64,000 nucleotides of DNA from positions 51,059-115,058 of the forward strand of contig NZ_JNKW01000008.1 of the NCBI RefSeq assembly GCF_000702205.1. The letters run 5' to 3'. Position numbers and translations under genes: made by a program. Positions 28,255 to 37,793 of this stretch are shown here, piece by piece (positions within the stretch are counted from its first letter, which is position 1; each line of letters starts with the position of its first letter). The notes beneath the pieces were generated by a model. It searched no databases, was not told where the DNA came from, and saw only the letters and a list, made by a program, of their open reading frames with translations. The DNA comes from Lachnospira multipara LB2003. GTDB taxonomy: Bacteria; Bacillota; Clostridia; Lachnospirales; Lachnospiraceae.

Positions 28255-29529
28255 CTATTTATTTAACTCCTCTAAAATCTTATTTCTATTAGAGTTTATT
28301 AACAATTTATTTGCATAATTTAGATATTTTTGATTAGGATTTTTTAGAAGGAATAAAGCTGCATTCTCACTAAGTGTAAGATTGGTTATAAATATAAGCA
28401 TGCTGCTTTCATCTAGTCCATCCTTAATAAAATCAATGGTATTATCTAAATTAGAATTAGCCATTTCAATTGCAACACCTGACTTAAGTTCTAAACTCAC
28501 ATCATAATCTGTGTTTCTTTGCTTTGCATCTTCAAGCTCTTTAGTATTATTATTGGCATCAAGAAAATCTCTATCAAGGCGCTCTAAAAGTAAGTTAATA
28601 AGAATTAGTTTTTCATCATATTCTGCATTACTTACTCTTGCATAAAGTGCTGCATCTGCATTGCCCTTAATAATAAGTTCAATTTCATATTCCTTTTCGT
28701 ATTTTTTATATAAATCATAGAAACTAAGGAAATCACTAGCCACATCATCATCTCTAATATATTCATAGATAATATCCTTAGTAATTGGAACTTCAAGCTC
28801 TTCATAAGTGTATAATAAAGTACTTAAATCTTCCCATCCTCTAGCAGTGCAAAATCTTAAGCCATCCACATCTCTATATACTTTATAGAAATTATCGACC
28901 TTCACATCTAAATAGCTTAATATGCTTCTGTGAATATGTCTTTGAACGCCATAAATCTTCCACGCATCTAGATCTGGTTCAATATTAATTAAGCGAACTC
29001 TATCAAGGGTAACAACGTCAAATTCTCTAACCTGTTTATTATACTGAGCAGGATTACCAGCAGCCACAATTATCCATCCTTTAGGCAATTTCTGATTACC
29101 AAAAGTCTTAACCTGAAGGAACTGTAACATCATTGGCATAAGTGTTTCTGAGACGCAATTAATTTCATCAATAAAGAGAATTCCCTCTTTATGTCCAGTT
29201 TTTTCAATGTAATCATAAATACCTGCGATAATTTCTGACATAGTATATTCTGTTACATTAACTTCCTTACCATCATAAACCTTCTTAGAAACAATAGGTA
29301 AGCCAATAGCACTCTGTCTTGTATGATGAGTGATTGTATATGAAACAAGCCCAACAGATAACTCATTACTAATCTGCTCCATAATCTGAGTCTTACCAAT
29401 TCCTGGAGGCCCCATTAAAAGAATTGGTCTTTGTCTAATCTCTGGTATCTTATAATTTCCATTAGTATCCTTTAATAAGTATGCCTTTACTGTATTAATA
29501 ACTTCCTGTTTAGCTAAATAAATATTCAT
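28255..29529 (-). CDS. MoxR-type AAA+ ATPase
   Basis: The 424-residue protein has Walker A GPPGIGKTQ (about residue 40), Walker B GILFIDEINCV, and the sensor-1 region IIVAAGNPAQYN. These are typical of MoxR AAA+ proteins that act as chaperones for a VWA partner. The C-terminal 200 residues are helical and unassigned. It lies 8 bp after the VWA-like gene at 29538-30890, the classical MoxR-VWA pairing. Its substrate is unknown. Confidence 0.88.
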   Translation of the reverse strand: MNIYLAKQEVINTVKAYLLKDTNGNYKIPEIRQRPILLMGPPGIGKTQIMEQISNELSVGLVSYTITHHTRQSAIGLPIVSKKVYDGKEVNVTEYTMSEIIAGIYDYIEKTGHKEGILFIDEINCVSETLMPMMLQFLQVKTFGNQKLPKGWIIVAAGNPAQYNKQVREFDVVTLDRVRLINIEPDLDAWKIYGVQRHIHRSILSYLDVKVDNFYKVYRDVDGLRFCTARGWEDLSTLLYTYEELEVPITKDIIYEYIRDDDVASDFLSFYDLYKKYEKEYEIELIIKGNADAALYARVSNAEYDEKLILINLLLERLDRDFLDANNNTKELEDAKQRNTDYDVSLELKSGVAIEMANSNLDNTIDFIKDGLDESSMLIFITNLTLSENAALFLLKNPNQKYLNYANKLLINSNRNKILEELNK

Positions 29530-29537
29530 AACTTCTC

Positions 29538-30890
29538 CTATCTTTCATACCTTTCCAAACTTGATTTATAGATAACTTCTCTATAACACCAGGAAGGTAC
29601 CTTAAATTCTTTATCTCCCTCATATCCTTCAAGAAAAACAAAAGCCGTCTTATACTGTGGTACTGCCTTTGGATATATTCCCTTACCATCAGTAAAATAA
29701 ACAAGACCGTCAACTTCGCTTATTGTTCCTGAATTAATCAATTCATTAACATAGCTAAATACAGGTCTAAAATCTGTATTTCCGCCACCTTTTAGATTAA
29801 ACTCTCTAAAAATTTCATCTATGTTAGAATTTTCACTAACTATTATATCATCTCTGATGCCGTCGTCACACTGTAATATTCTCACTCTTGAATTCTTTAG
29901 GAAATCTCCATTTTCCTTTAATATTTCTAAAGTCTGTTCCAAAAAATTCTTAACTAATTGACCTGATGTTGAATAACTAGTATCCACAGCAATAATAAAG
30001 TCTTTAATTCTATTATCCTGCTTTGTTTCTAGGGGTTCAATTAAAGGCATGTTCTTATATAAACTAAATCCATAGTTATAAAAGCCCATATCAAACTCAT
30101 CAGTATTTATACCAAGGACTTCACTTTTATTAGTAAATTTCAATAAAAAATCCCTATAGTTGTGTCTATTACTAGCTTCAACATTAATATTAAGACTGTT
30201 TATTTCCTCTTCATCATTATTGTTACCAAAGGACTTATTATGAAGAATTTGTCTTGCCTTTGATTGCCATTCTTTACTAGTTTGCTCATCTCTTTGGCTA
30301 ATGGATTTATCCTTTTTCTCTGGCCAAAAATGATGATCATCAACTATAAATTCCTTATTAAGCTTAATAAGTAGGCTCTCAAAGTCCATTTCTGACATTT
30401 CATGTCTTTTTTCTACAATATATTCATAAATTTGCCCAGCAGAAACTATGTCCTTTTTATTCAATTCCTCATAAAGGCTTTTTCTTTGAAGAGTTAAGAT
30501 TCTTTTGGTGCAAGGCTTATTTATGCTATCAAGCACCTTCTCAATTGCAATGTCACATGAAATATTGTAGATTCTTTTGTCCCTATCTCCTCCAATCCAC
30601 AAATGTCCATAAATGCAATGCAATATACTATGTAGGTAAGCTCGTTTTAAAAACTGCTCGTTTTTTCTAAATAGCTCTATTGTATGTTCAGGCCCGAAAT
30701 ACAAATTTCTTCCATCTGTGCCAAACATTACTAATCCCTGTCTATCCACAGTGTTTAGGCCTGTTAGCGCCACATCCATAAATCTTAAATCCTTATAAAT
30801 CTCATCCCTTAGATAGGAAAAAATCTTTCTTCCCATCCTACCTTCCCATTCTGTCTGAGTTTCTATATGTTTGTTATTAATTACATCCAT
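29538..30890 (-). CDS. VWA-like domain protein (DUF2201-type)
   Basis: The 450-residue protein resembles DUF2201/VWA-like predicted metallopeptidases. Near residue 90 it has LHSILHCIYGHLW, which keeps the spaced histidines of the DUF2201 N-terminal motif but has Ser in place of the catalytic Glu (HSILH rather than HExxH). The C-terminal third is a VWA-like fold with MIDAS-type DTSYSTSG, then GGGNTDFRP and YFTDGKG. It is 8 bp upstream of the MoxR-type gene, so the two probably form a complex. The loss of Glu suggests a binding rather than peptidase role. Confidence 0.82.
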   Translation of the reverse strand: MDVINNKHIETQTEWEGRMGRKIFSYLRDEIYKDLRFMDVALTGLNTVDRQGLVMFGTDGRNLYFGPEHTIELFRKNEQFLKRAYLHSILHCIYGHLWIGGDRDKRIYNISCDIAIEKVLDSINKPCTKRILTLQRKSLYEELNKKDIVSAGQIYEYIVEKRHEMSEMDFESLLIKLNKEFIVDDHHFWPEKKDKSISQRDEQTSKEWQSKARQILHNKSFGNNNDEEEINSLNINVEASNRHNYRDFLLKFTNKSEVLGINTDEFDMGFYNYGFSLYKNMPLIEPLETKQDNRIKDFIIAVDTSYSTSGQLVKNFLEQTLEILKENGDFLKNSRVRILQCDDGIRDDIIVSENSNIDEIFREFNLKGGGNTDFRPVFSYVNELINSGTISEVDGLVYFTDGKGIYPKAVPQYKTAFVFLEGYEGDKEFKVPSWCYREVIYKSSLERYER

Positions 30891-30902
30891 TTTCTAACTC
30901 CT

Positions 30903-31913
30903 TTAAGCTCCAAGGATCTTTGCTACACCAACTAACCATTTACAACTAGTAGCAAAGGATACAACTTCCATTTTAACAGTTGCTGATAATATGTCTTTTT
31001 TTAACATAAATTCAAGGCCTTGCATATCTTTTTTTCTAATAATTTCTTTTGTAATTTCTAGACAATTTTCTTCAACAAAAGTATTATACATATCTTCTTT
31101 ATCTTTGATAAGTCCTATAGGATACATTAATCTATAAACCGCCATTAAAGCTAGCGTATCAACGGATTCTAATGGTATTGCCTTATGGAAAGTTTCATCA
31201 TATCCTGCAATATTTATTATTTCTTCACTAAACTGCTGTCTTGCCCTATAGCCCTCGCCTTCCATATTAAGAGCAAAAATATGAGCAGGTCCAATTTCTT
31301 CATAGGATTCACTGTATTCTGGATAATAAAATCTTGCCAAAATACCCTTTTCATCCTTAAAGCTTACAAGTAGGCCTAATTTAAGCTGAGATAAGATTTT
31401 TCTTAAAGCAGTTTTTTCTTGTGGTGTGGCATTAATCTCTATATTATTTAATTTACTAGCATTCATAAAGGCATCACCGTCTACTACTTTTAAGTTTTTC
31501 CCTATACTTAAGGTCTCTAGATTTTTACAATTATAAAAGGTATAACTTGCTAATTTAACAACATTCTTAGATAAATAAACCTTAGTTATAACTTCACCTG
31601 CTAGCAAACTAAGATCAGTTTCATAATCTCCATCTATTTCCCTAGAATTAGGAGCAAAACAATACTTGCCAAGTTCTACCACATCAAGTTCATCTATTAC
31701 ATCTGGCATATAAACGAAATTAAGCTCACCAAAGAAGCGTAGTATCCTTACACCTACATCCCCTTTAGTAAGCTTATTATCCCTCATATAATCCCATATA
31801 TTAGCTTCATCTAAGATAATCTTAGAAAAATCTTTAGTATTAACGTATTCATATAAACATTCATAAGTATATGTGCAATAATCAACTTCAACTTCGTATC
31901 TATAACTTCTCAT
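30903..31913 (-). CDS. Leucine-rich-repeat (LRR_5/BspA-like) protein
   Basis: The protein of about 336 residues has LRR_5-type repeats in the middle (SLLAGEVITKVYLSKNVVKL, YTFYNCKNLETLSIGKNLKV, DAFMNASKLNNIEI), flanked by unrecognised sequence. It has no signal peptide, so unlike surface BspA proteins it is probably cytosolic. The start at 31913 follows GAGGAT in the last codons of the previous gene and is 1 bp from its stop. It sits between the REC-GGDEF regulator and the VWA-like gene. Confidence 0.75.
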   Translation of the reverse strand: MRSYRYEVEVDYCTYTYECLYEYVNTKDFSKIILDEANIWDYMRDNKLTKGDVGVRILRFFGELNFVYMPDVIDELDVVELGKYCFAPNSREIDGDYETDLSLLAGEVITKVYLSKNVVKLASYTFYNCKNLETLSIGKNLKVVDGDAFMNASKLNNIEINATPQEKTALRKILSQLKLGLLVSFKDEKGILARFYYPEYSESYEEIGPAHIFALNMEGEGYRARQQFSEEIINIAGYDETFHKAIPLESVDTLALMAVYRLMYPIGLIKDKEDMYNTFVEENCLEITKEIIRKKDMQGLEFMLKKDILSATVKMEVVSFATSCKWLVGVAKILGA

Positions 31914-31914
31914 C

Positions 31915-33276
31915 TTAATCCTCATCTATATTTATAGATTTGACGTCATAAGTTAGATCTACACTCTCGTCTCCTAAATACTTATTATATTCATTAATAA
32001 CTCTATCAATTACTTTTTGCGTATCCTTTTCTTTTAAATTCATAAGTAAAACCATACATTGAGAGCTATTATATTTAGTAAAAACATCCGAACTTCTAAG
32101 AGAATAATTAATTGCACTTTCTAAGGCCGTCATTTCTCTTTTTAATTCATCCATTGTTACAATTGTGTTTTTACTAAGTGTGAAAACTACCAGTTTAACA
32201 TCTATCCTATAACGTCTAATATATCTTTTTACAAAATTATAGAGCTTTTTAAAATCATTATATTCAACCTGATATGCTCCATCTCTTGTATCAAGATGTC
32301 CTTCTACAGTATATATGATATTTTTCATTTCCACATTAGTTTCTCTTGCATTTTCATCAATAAATTCGTCATAAATGTGATAATTATCCTTACCATTTAC
32401 CTTAACAGTATATAAAGCCTTATCTGCTTTACTATATAACTCCTCAACTGTCTTTCCATCAACAGGATATCTAACAACACCAGCTGAAACCGTTGCAATA
32501 TCGCCATAACCAATTTCATCTAGCTTTTTAGCACATTTTCTTCTTATGTTATTAGCCACTTCCTGAATATGAGACTCCGTAAGAGACTTAGCAAAAACCA
32601 ATATAAACTCATCTCCACCAAGTCTAATTACTATGTCATCCTCGTCAATCATCCCATTAAACACATCAGCTAGTGCCTTTAATGCTTCATCTCCTGCCAC
32701 ATGTCCAAAGGTATCATTAATACGCTTAAAATTATCCATATCCAGCATAAAAATTGTCATACTATCGTATTCTAATATGAGTTTTCTCCATTTTTCCATT
32801 CCACCTGTTCGATTATAAAGACCGGTTAAACTGTCTGTTTTAGATAAAGTTACTGCTTGTTCAATCTCGCTTTCATTAATCTCCACCTTTTTTTCAAGGC
32901 TATTTTTATAGGTATATTCTTCTACCACCTTTCGAATCTTGCTTATAATTAGATTCTTATTAAATGGCTTATTAATTATTTCATCAGCACCAGTCTCTAT
33001 ACATTCAAGTTCAATTGATGCATCTCTTTCCCCAGTAATAAAGAGATAAGGGCATTCTATTTTTCCTAAGCTAGCCTGCATAATTCTTATAGTATCAAAA
33101 CCATCAATTCCAGGTAAATAGGCGTCAATTAATAAAAGGTCGAAGTGTTCCTCTTCCACCATTCTAACTGCATCATAACTTGTTTGTGCTATGATAATTT
33201 CGAACTCCTGTTGTAAAATATCTGTTAAGTATTCAATATCGTCATCATCATCATCCACTAAAAGTATTTTTTTCAT
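31915..33276 (-). CDS. Response regulator with REC and GGDEF domains
   Basis: The 453-residue protein has a receiver (LLVDDDDDDIEYL, phospho-Asp in LLIDAYLPGIDG, FITGERD, INKPFNKN), a GGDEF domain (TDSLTGLYNRTGG, RLGGDEFI, GKDNYHIYD) and a 120-residue C-terminal domain I cannot place. No RxxD inhibitory site precedes GGDEF. It is therefore a likely phosphorylation-activated diguanylate cyclase. It is the first gene of the five-gene operon ending at 27680 and faces divergently to the membrane GGDEF pair at 33443. The ATG follows GGTGGGGATAAGG. Confidence 0.88.
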   Translation of the reverse strand: MKKILLVDDDDDDIEYLTDILQQEFEIIIAQTSYDAVRMVEEEHFDLLLIDAYLPGIDGFDTIRIMQASLGKIECPYLFITGERDASIELECIETGADEIINKPFNKNLIISKIRKVVEEYTYKNSLEKKVEINESEIEQAVTLSKTDSLTGLYNRTGGMEKWRKLILEYDSMTIFMLDMDNFKRINDTFGHVAGDEALKALADVFNGMIDEDDIVIRLGGDEFILVFAKSLTESHIQEVANNIRRKCAKKLDEIGYGDIATVSAGVVRYPVDGKTVEELYSKADKALYTVKVNGKDNYHIYDEFIDENARETNVEMKNIIYTVEGHLDTRDGAYQVEYNDFKKLYNFVKRYIRRYRIDVKLVVFTLSKNTIVTMDELKREMTALESAINYSLRSSDVFTKYNSSQCMVLLMNLKEKDTQKVIDRVINEYNKYLGDESVDLTYDVKSINIDED

Positions 33277-33442
33277 TTACCTTATCCCCACCATCTTAAA
33301 ATAATTAAAAATATCTTATGTAATAATATTATCACTATATTTATTATTTTAAAAGCATTAGCTTAAATTTTATTGTTATAATATGTCATTTTGTGATATA
33401 TTTTATAAGACTTTATATCGAATATAATTGGGGATTGTGAAT

Positions 33443-35182
33443 ATGAACATAAATAGAATTAAACGAATTAGTTTTATTATCGTTTTAATAGTATTATACA
33501 TGATTTGTATTTATAAATTTCTTAATAATAAATACAACAAAAAAAATGATTATAACTACTATAATCTTAAGAATAACTGGACACTTTCGATTAATAATAA
33601 TGAACGTGTAATAGACGATTTATCCCATTCAAACTTGGGAGTGGTTAATACAGGAAAACAGATTTCAATAAGTAATACAATACCGGATTTAAACGGTATT
33701 ATTTCACCATGTGTATCCTTTAAGAGTGTACTATCATGTGTCAACGTATATATTGATGATAAACCTGTATATTCTTATGGCTATGATGAATATAACAAGA
33801 ATGAAATGGTAGCAAAGGCTATACATTACATTCCTTTAAAGCAATCTGATTCAGGAAAAAAGATAACTATAACTTATACAGCCACTGAACACAATGCATT
33901 TTCAAGTGTTTCCCTAGTATACTTTGGAAACATAAATGATGTATATAATATTTATATACAGGAAAGAATTTTACCATTTTTTGTCGGTATTTTTCTAATA
34001 ACATTTTTTGTAATTTTATTCATACTATTTTTATATTTAATACTAGATAAAAGACGTGATTATAGTATTTTCTTTAGTTCATTAATATCACTTGTACTTG
34101 GATTATATATCCTTAGTTACAATGATATTCTCATACTTATAAACTATAATAATGTTTTTGCTGCAAACATGGAATATATGGCACTTTATCTTGCGCCTGT
34201 AGCTATACTTGGTTTTATAATTACAGATAATATTGGACTAAATAAGCCTATTATAAAATTGATATTTTTTATTGACTTAATTCTTGGCATAAGCTTTTTA
34301 TTGCTTGATTTAATACAATACTCACATCTTTGCCAATTTTTAGAAAGTTTTCACCTACTTATATTTATTCAGAGTATAATATGTATAACATTATTTTTAG
34401 TCCAACTTAATAAAAAGAGAAAATACAAATCTAAAACAATAGATATCAATGACGAAAAAATTTATATACATAATTATTCATCTGATGTTGTAGCTATTGG
34501 TTTACTTGTGTTTATAGGAACAGCTTCTTTTGATATTATTTCCTATAATTTTCTAAAATTTGCATCTAATATTGGAGATCAGATTTCAATTTCAACTCTA
34601 ACAATAGGTGCGCTAACCTTTGTGATAGCTTTATTTATAAATTTCTTTTTTCACAATATTGACCATATCAATTCTAAGAACTTGTTTAATAAGCTCGAGA
34701 ACATCGCCTATACAGACGAACTTACTGGTTTATCTAACAGAGCTTACTCAGAAATTGAAATGGAAAAATTAAATAGTCATCAATCTAATTACACAATAAT
34801 TAGTATTGATCTTGATCACTTAAAAACAATAAATGATACCTATGGACATATGTCTGGTGATAGATATATTGCTAATTTTGCCAAAATTATTAAAGAGGTT
34901 TTTTCTGATGCATTACTAAGAGCTCGCATTGGCGGAGATGAATTTATCGTAATCTTAGATCACTCAAATGAAGAAGACTGCATTAATACTCTAAAGACCT
35001 TTGATGCGGTTCTTAAACTTGAAAGCAACACTAGCAATGAATTTAATTACCAGACTTCTTACGGCTATGCAATACATGGATTTGACAATAATTTATCGAC
35101 TCACGAAATATATATGCTAGCAGATAGAAATATGTATACTATGAAACAGGAGCATCACAAAGCAAATAAAGAAGGAGAATAA
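33443..35182 (+). CDS. Membrane-bound diguanylate cyclase (GGDEF) with extracellular sensor
   Basis: Following an N-terminal membrane helix (about 5-25) is an extracellular region of about 150 residues, then roughly seven membrane helices (about 185-400), then GGDEF (about 415-580; TDELTGLSNRAY, ARIGGDEFIVIL). This is the layout of 7TMR-DISM-like sensor cyclases. The start is uncertain: I use ATG at 33443, 9 bases after GGGG, but a GTG two codons earlier or TTG at 33428 are possible. One base separates it from the next gene, a paralogue with the same plan. Confidence 0.85.
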   Translation: MNINRIKRISFIIVLIVLYMICIYKFLNNKYNKKNDYNYYNLKNNWTLSINNNERVIDDLSHSNLGVVNTGKQISISNTIPDLNGIISPCVSFKSVLSCVNVYIDDKPVYSYGYDEYNKNEMVAKAIHYIPLKQSDSGKKITITYTATEHNAFSSVSLVYFGNINDVYNIYIQERILPFFVGIFLITFFVILFILFLYLILDKRRDYSIFFSSLISLVLGLYILSYNDILILINYNNVFAANMEYMALYLAPVAILGFIITDNIGLNKPIIKLIFFIDLILGISFLLLDLIQYSHLCQFLESFHLLIFIQSIICITLFLVQLNKKRKYKSKTIDINDEKIYIHNYSSDVVAIGLLVFIGTASFDIISYNFLKFASNIGDQISISTLTIGALTFVIALFINFFFHNIDHINSKNLFNKLENIAYTDELTGLSNRAYSEIEMEKLNSHQSNYTIISIDLDHLKTINDTYGHMSGDRYIANFAKIIKEVFSDALLRARIGGDEFIVILDHSNEEDCINTLKTFDAVLKLESNTSNEFNYQTSYGYAIHGFDNNLSTHEIYMLADRNMYTMKQEHHKANKEGE

Positions 35183-35183
35183 A

Positions 35184-36893
35184 ATGACTAAAGAAAAGAT
35201 TCGTACAATAATTCTTGTAACACTAGTTGTTGTACTAATACTTATACCAGCACTAGCATTTTCCACTTCTGTGACACCTAAAAAACAAACATGCTTACTT
35301 ACCGATGAGTGGGATGCCTCTTTTAATGATAAATTATATACCAATATCAACTTTAAAGATTTATCAACAATTGATTATGGTACCTTTAGAAAAGGGGATT
35401 TAGTAACTATTAGCACAATGTTGCCTAAATTAAATGTGGACTTTCCAAGTCTATTTTTTAAAAGTGATTATTGTGCCTTTACAATTGAACTACTAGATTT
35501 AAATACAGGTATCAAAAAACAGATTTATACATATCAAATGGATAGATATAATCAGAGAAAATTCGTAGGTTGTGATTATCACATCATTAATTTACCTGAT
35601 AATTACTATCAGTACGAACTAATAATAAACTGTTATATCAATACAACAACAAAAGAATTTCCTCTAACAACACCTACTGCCGGGGATACTATAGACAATA
35701 CCTATATGTTCATCTCTAACTATAACCTTGCATTAAGTGTTAGTATTTTTTTCCTGATTTTTGGCATTTCTTTCCTCTTTATATCTGTAATGTTTGCAAA
35801 GGAATCGCCAACGGCTAAAGTTCAGATATTAAATGGAATACTATGTATAGATATTGGAATCTGGCTTATGACTTACTATAACCTATATAATATATTCTTT
35901 GAATCAGATAATATGACATTAATCTCATATATAGCTTTAATTCTAATTATGCCAATTAGTTACACAATTATTAATGAGATTCATCCATCAAAGAATAAGA
36001 CTATATTCACAATAATAAGTTTCATAAATGTATTCGTACCAATAGAATTGTTGGTATTACATATGTCTGATACAGTTTATCTAAATGAAACGCGTACTGT
36101 TTATTTTGTGACTGTTGTAATTACATTTATATGTTTCTTCTCTTATTTTATTAGAGACCTTATTAATATGAACCATGATCGAAGAATCAGCAGTTCATCC
36201 AATAGATTACAACTTTACGGAATAATAATTTTTGGAGCATGTGGTACCTTAGAATTTGTAGTTGAATATATATTAAAAGCACCTCTACCAATACGTAATA
36301 TTGGTAAAGATTTACTTATACCACTAGGTACACTAGTTTACCTGATTTCAGTTATTTTTAACTACATAATCTATTCTACAGAAGGGCTTGCAAGAAATCA
36401 GCAATACAAAAAGCTTTCAGAACTTGCATACGCTGATAGTTTAACTAAATTACCAAATCGAGCAGCAAGTGATTCTATTATGAAAAAGCTTGCTAACTCT
36501 AATAAAAACTACTGTATTGTAAGTATTGATATTAACAATCTTAAAGAAGTAAATGATACCTATGGACATGCCCAAGGTGATGTGTTAATTAGCGATTTTT
36601 CCACATGTCTAGTTAGCTTTTTTGATGATATTGGGGTAAGTGCTAGAGTTGGTGGTGATGAATTTATTATTTTCATTGAATCCATCAAGCAAGAAGATTT
36701 AGAGAAAAGATTACAACTTCTAAAAATAAGCTTTAAATCATTAACTAAGCCAGGTCAAAACTATGAACATAGCTTTGCCTACGGATATGCCTTTAAGAAT
36801 AACTTAGAAAATCCATCTCCTCATTCTGTATATATGACAGCAGACCAACTAATGTACAATATGAAGAGACAACAACACATGAACCAGAAATAA
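35184..36893 (+). CDS. Membrane-bound diguanylate cyclase (GGDEF), paralogue of the preceding gene
   Basis: This 569-residue protein repeats the layout of its neighbour: signal-anchor helix (about 6-28), extracellular domain to about residue 185, several membrane helices, and C-terminal GGDEF (ADSLTKLPNRAA, ARVGGDEFIIFI). The extracellular part differs in sequence, so the two may sense different ligands. It begins 1 bp after the previous stop, with AAGGAG before ATG. No RxxD inhibitory site is visible. No EAL or HD-GYP enzyme is in the window. Confidence 0.87.
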   Translation: MTKEKIRTIILVTLVVVLILIPALAFSTSVTPKKQTCLLTDEWDASFNDKLYTNINFKDLSTIDYGTFRKGDLVTISTMLPKLNVDFPSLFFKSDYCAFTIELLDLNTGIKKQIYTYQMDRYNQRKFVGCDYHIINLPDNYYQYELIINCYINTTTKEFPLTTPTAGDTIDNTYMFISNYNLALSVSIFFLIFGISFLFISVMFAKESPTAKVQILNGILCIDIGIWLMTYYNLYNIFFESDNMTLISYIALILIMPISYTIINEIHPSKNKTIFTIISFINVFVPIELLVLHMSDTVYLNETRTVYFVTVVITFICFFSYFIRDLINMNHDRRISSSSNRLQLYGIIIFGACGTLEFVVEYILKAPLPIRNIGKDLLIPLGTLVYLISVIFNYIIYSTEGLARNQQYKKLSELAYADSLTKLPNRAASDSIMKKLANSNKNYCIVSIDINNLKEVNDTYGHAQGDVLISDFSTCLVSFFDDIGVSARVGGDEFIIFIESIKQEDLEKRLQLLKISFKSLTKPGQNYEHSFAYGYAFKNNLENPSPHSVYMTADQLMYNMKRQQHMNQK

Positions 36894-36925
36894 ACAATAT
36901 ATACTTAAGCTATAAAAAATTTTGC

Positions 36926-36955
36926 TTGACATAACAAAAACTTTTGTGATATTAT
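36926..36955 (+). promoter_or_regulatory. Promoter upstream of the DUF2798 gene
   Basis: TTGACA (36926-36931) is followed after 18 bp by TATTAT (36950-36955); a TATAAT three bases later would leave a 21-bp gap. The leader is about 150 nt and carries the short inverted repeat CAATT-GTTT-AATTG near 36981. Confidence 0.55.
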
Positions 36956-37112
36956 AATCGCTGTCCGTTAAACGCGCCTACAATTGTTTAATTGACGCAA
37001 TTCGATAATAAGGTATTATTGGAAACTATGCATCTTCTTGCAGGAACAACACTTGTTTGGATATTTTATATATTTTAATCAAATGTTGTTTTTGAAAGGA
37101 GATCATTTTTTT

Positions 37113-37616
37113 ATGCCAAAGACTAAATTTCAAGATTTTATTTTTACATTAATTATGGTACTTGTCATGGTTTATGCCATGGTAGTATATAACATTGCAG
37201 GTGATAAGGGTGGTTTAACTCTTGAATGCTTTAAGCTTGCATTATTCGAATTACCAATCATGGTTCCAATCGGATTTATTTTAGAATTCTTTGTTGTTGG
37301 TAACCTTTCTAAGATGGTAGTATTTAGACATATGACACCACAGGATAAGCCTATTTTCATTACTTTCTTTATCTCAGGTGTTACAATTGCTATGATGTGC
37401 CCAATAATGAGTGCTTTTGCAACTATCCTCTTTAAGGGTGTAACTGTTTCAACATTCTTCACAACATGGATTGGTCTTGTTGCACATAACTTACCAATGG
37501 CATTCTTCTGGCAGTTTATGTATGCTGGCCCATTCGTAAGATTAGTATTTAAGAGAATTTGTTTACCAATTATGGAACTTGGTAAAAATAACGCTAGAAC
37601 TGAAGAAGCTGCTTAA
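37113..37616 (+). CDS. DUF2798 family membrane protein
   Basis: The 167-residue protein has four predicted membrane helices and the DUF2798 pattern of two similar halves: FIFTLIMVLVMVYAMVVYNI and later FFISGVTIAMMCPIMSAFAT. No function is established for the family. The ATG at 37113 follows AAAGGAGATC; the upstream ORF extension lacks a ribosome binding site. It is monocistronic, with a promoter about 160 bp upstream and a terminator directly downstream. Confidence 0.82.
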   Translation: MPKTKFQDFIFTLIMVLVMVYAMVVYNIAGDKGGLTLECFKLALFELPIMVPIGFILEFFVVGNLSKMVVFRHMTPQDKPIFITFFISGVTIAMMCPIMSAFATILFKGVTVSTFFTTWIGLVAHNLPMAFFWQFMYAGPFVRLVFKRICLPIMELGKNNARTEEAA

Positions 37617-37636
37617 AGCAGTCTTATGTATATAAA

Positions 37637-37679
37637 TCCCTGAAAAATAGCTGATTAAGCTAATTTTTCAGGGATTTTT
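37637..37679 (+). terminator. Terminator after the DUF2798 gene
   Basis: TCCCTGAAAAATAGCT pairs with AGCTAATTTTTCAGGGA (one bulge), followed by TTTTTC. Confidence 0.88.
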
Positions 37680-37733
37680 CTTTTTCCTTAAGCAATCCTG
37701 CCAGCAAAGCCAGCGGGAGAAGTGATGACATAA

Positions 37734-37778
37734 AAAACGCTCAGTTAAATTTCCTAAGGAATTTATAACTGAGCGTTT
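37734..37778 (-). terminator. Terminator after the DUF1846 gene
   Basis: AAACGCTCAGTTA pairs with TAACTGAGCGTTT on the minus strand, with an inner AATTCC/GGAAATT pairing and a T-run. Confidence 0.9.
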
Positions 37779-37793
37779 ATACTCTATCACATC

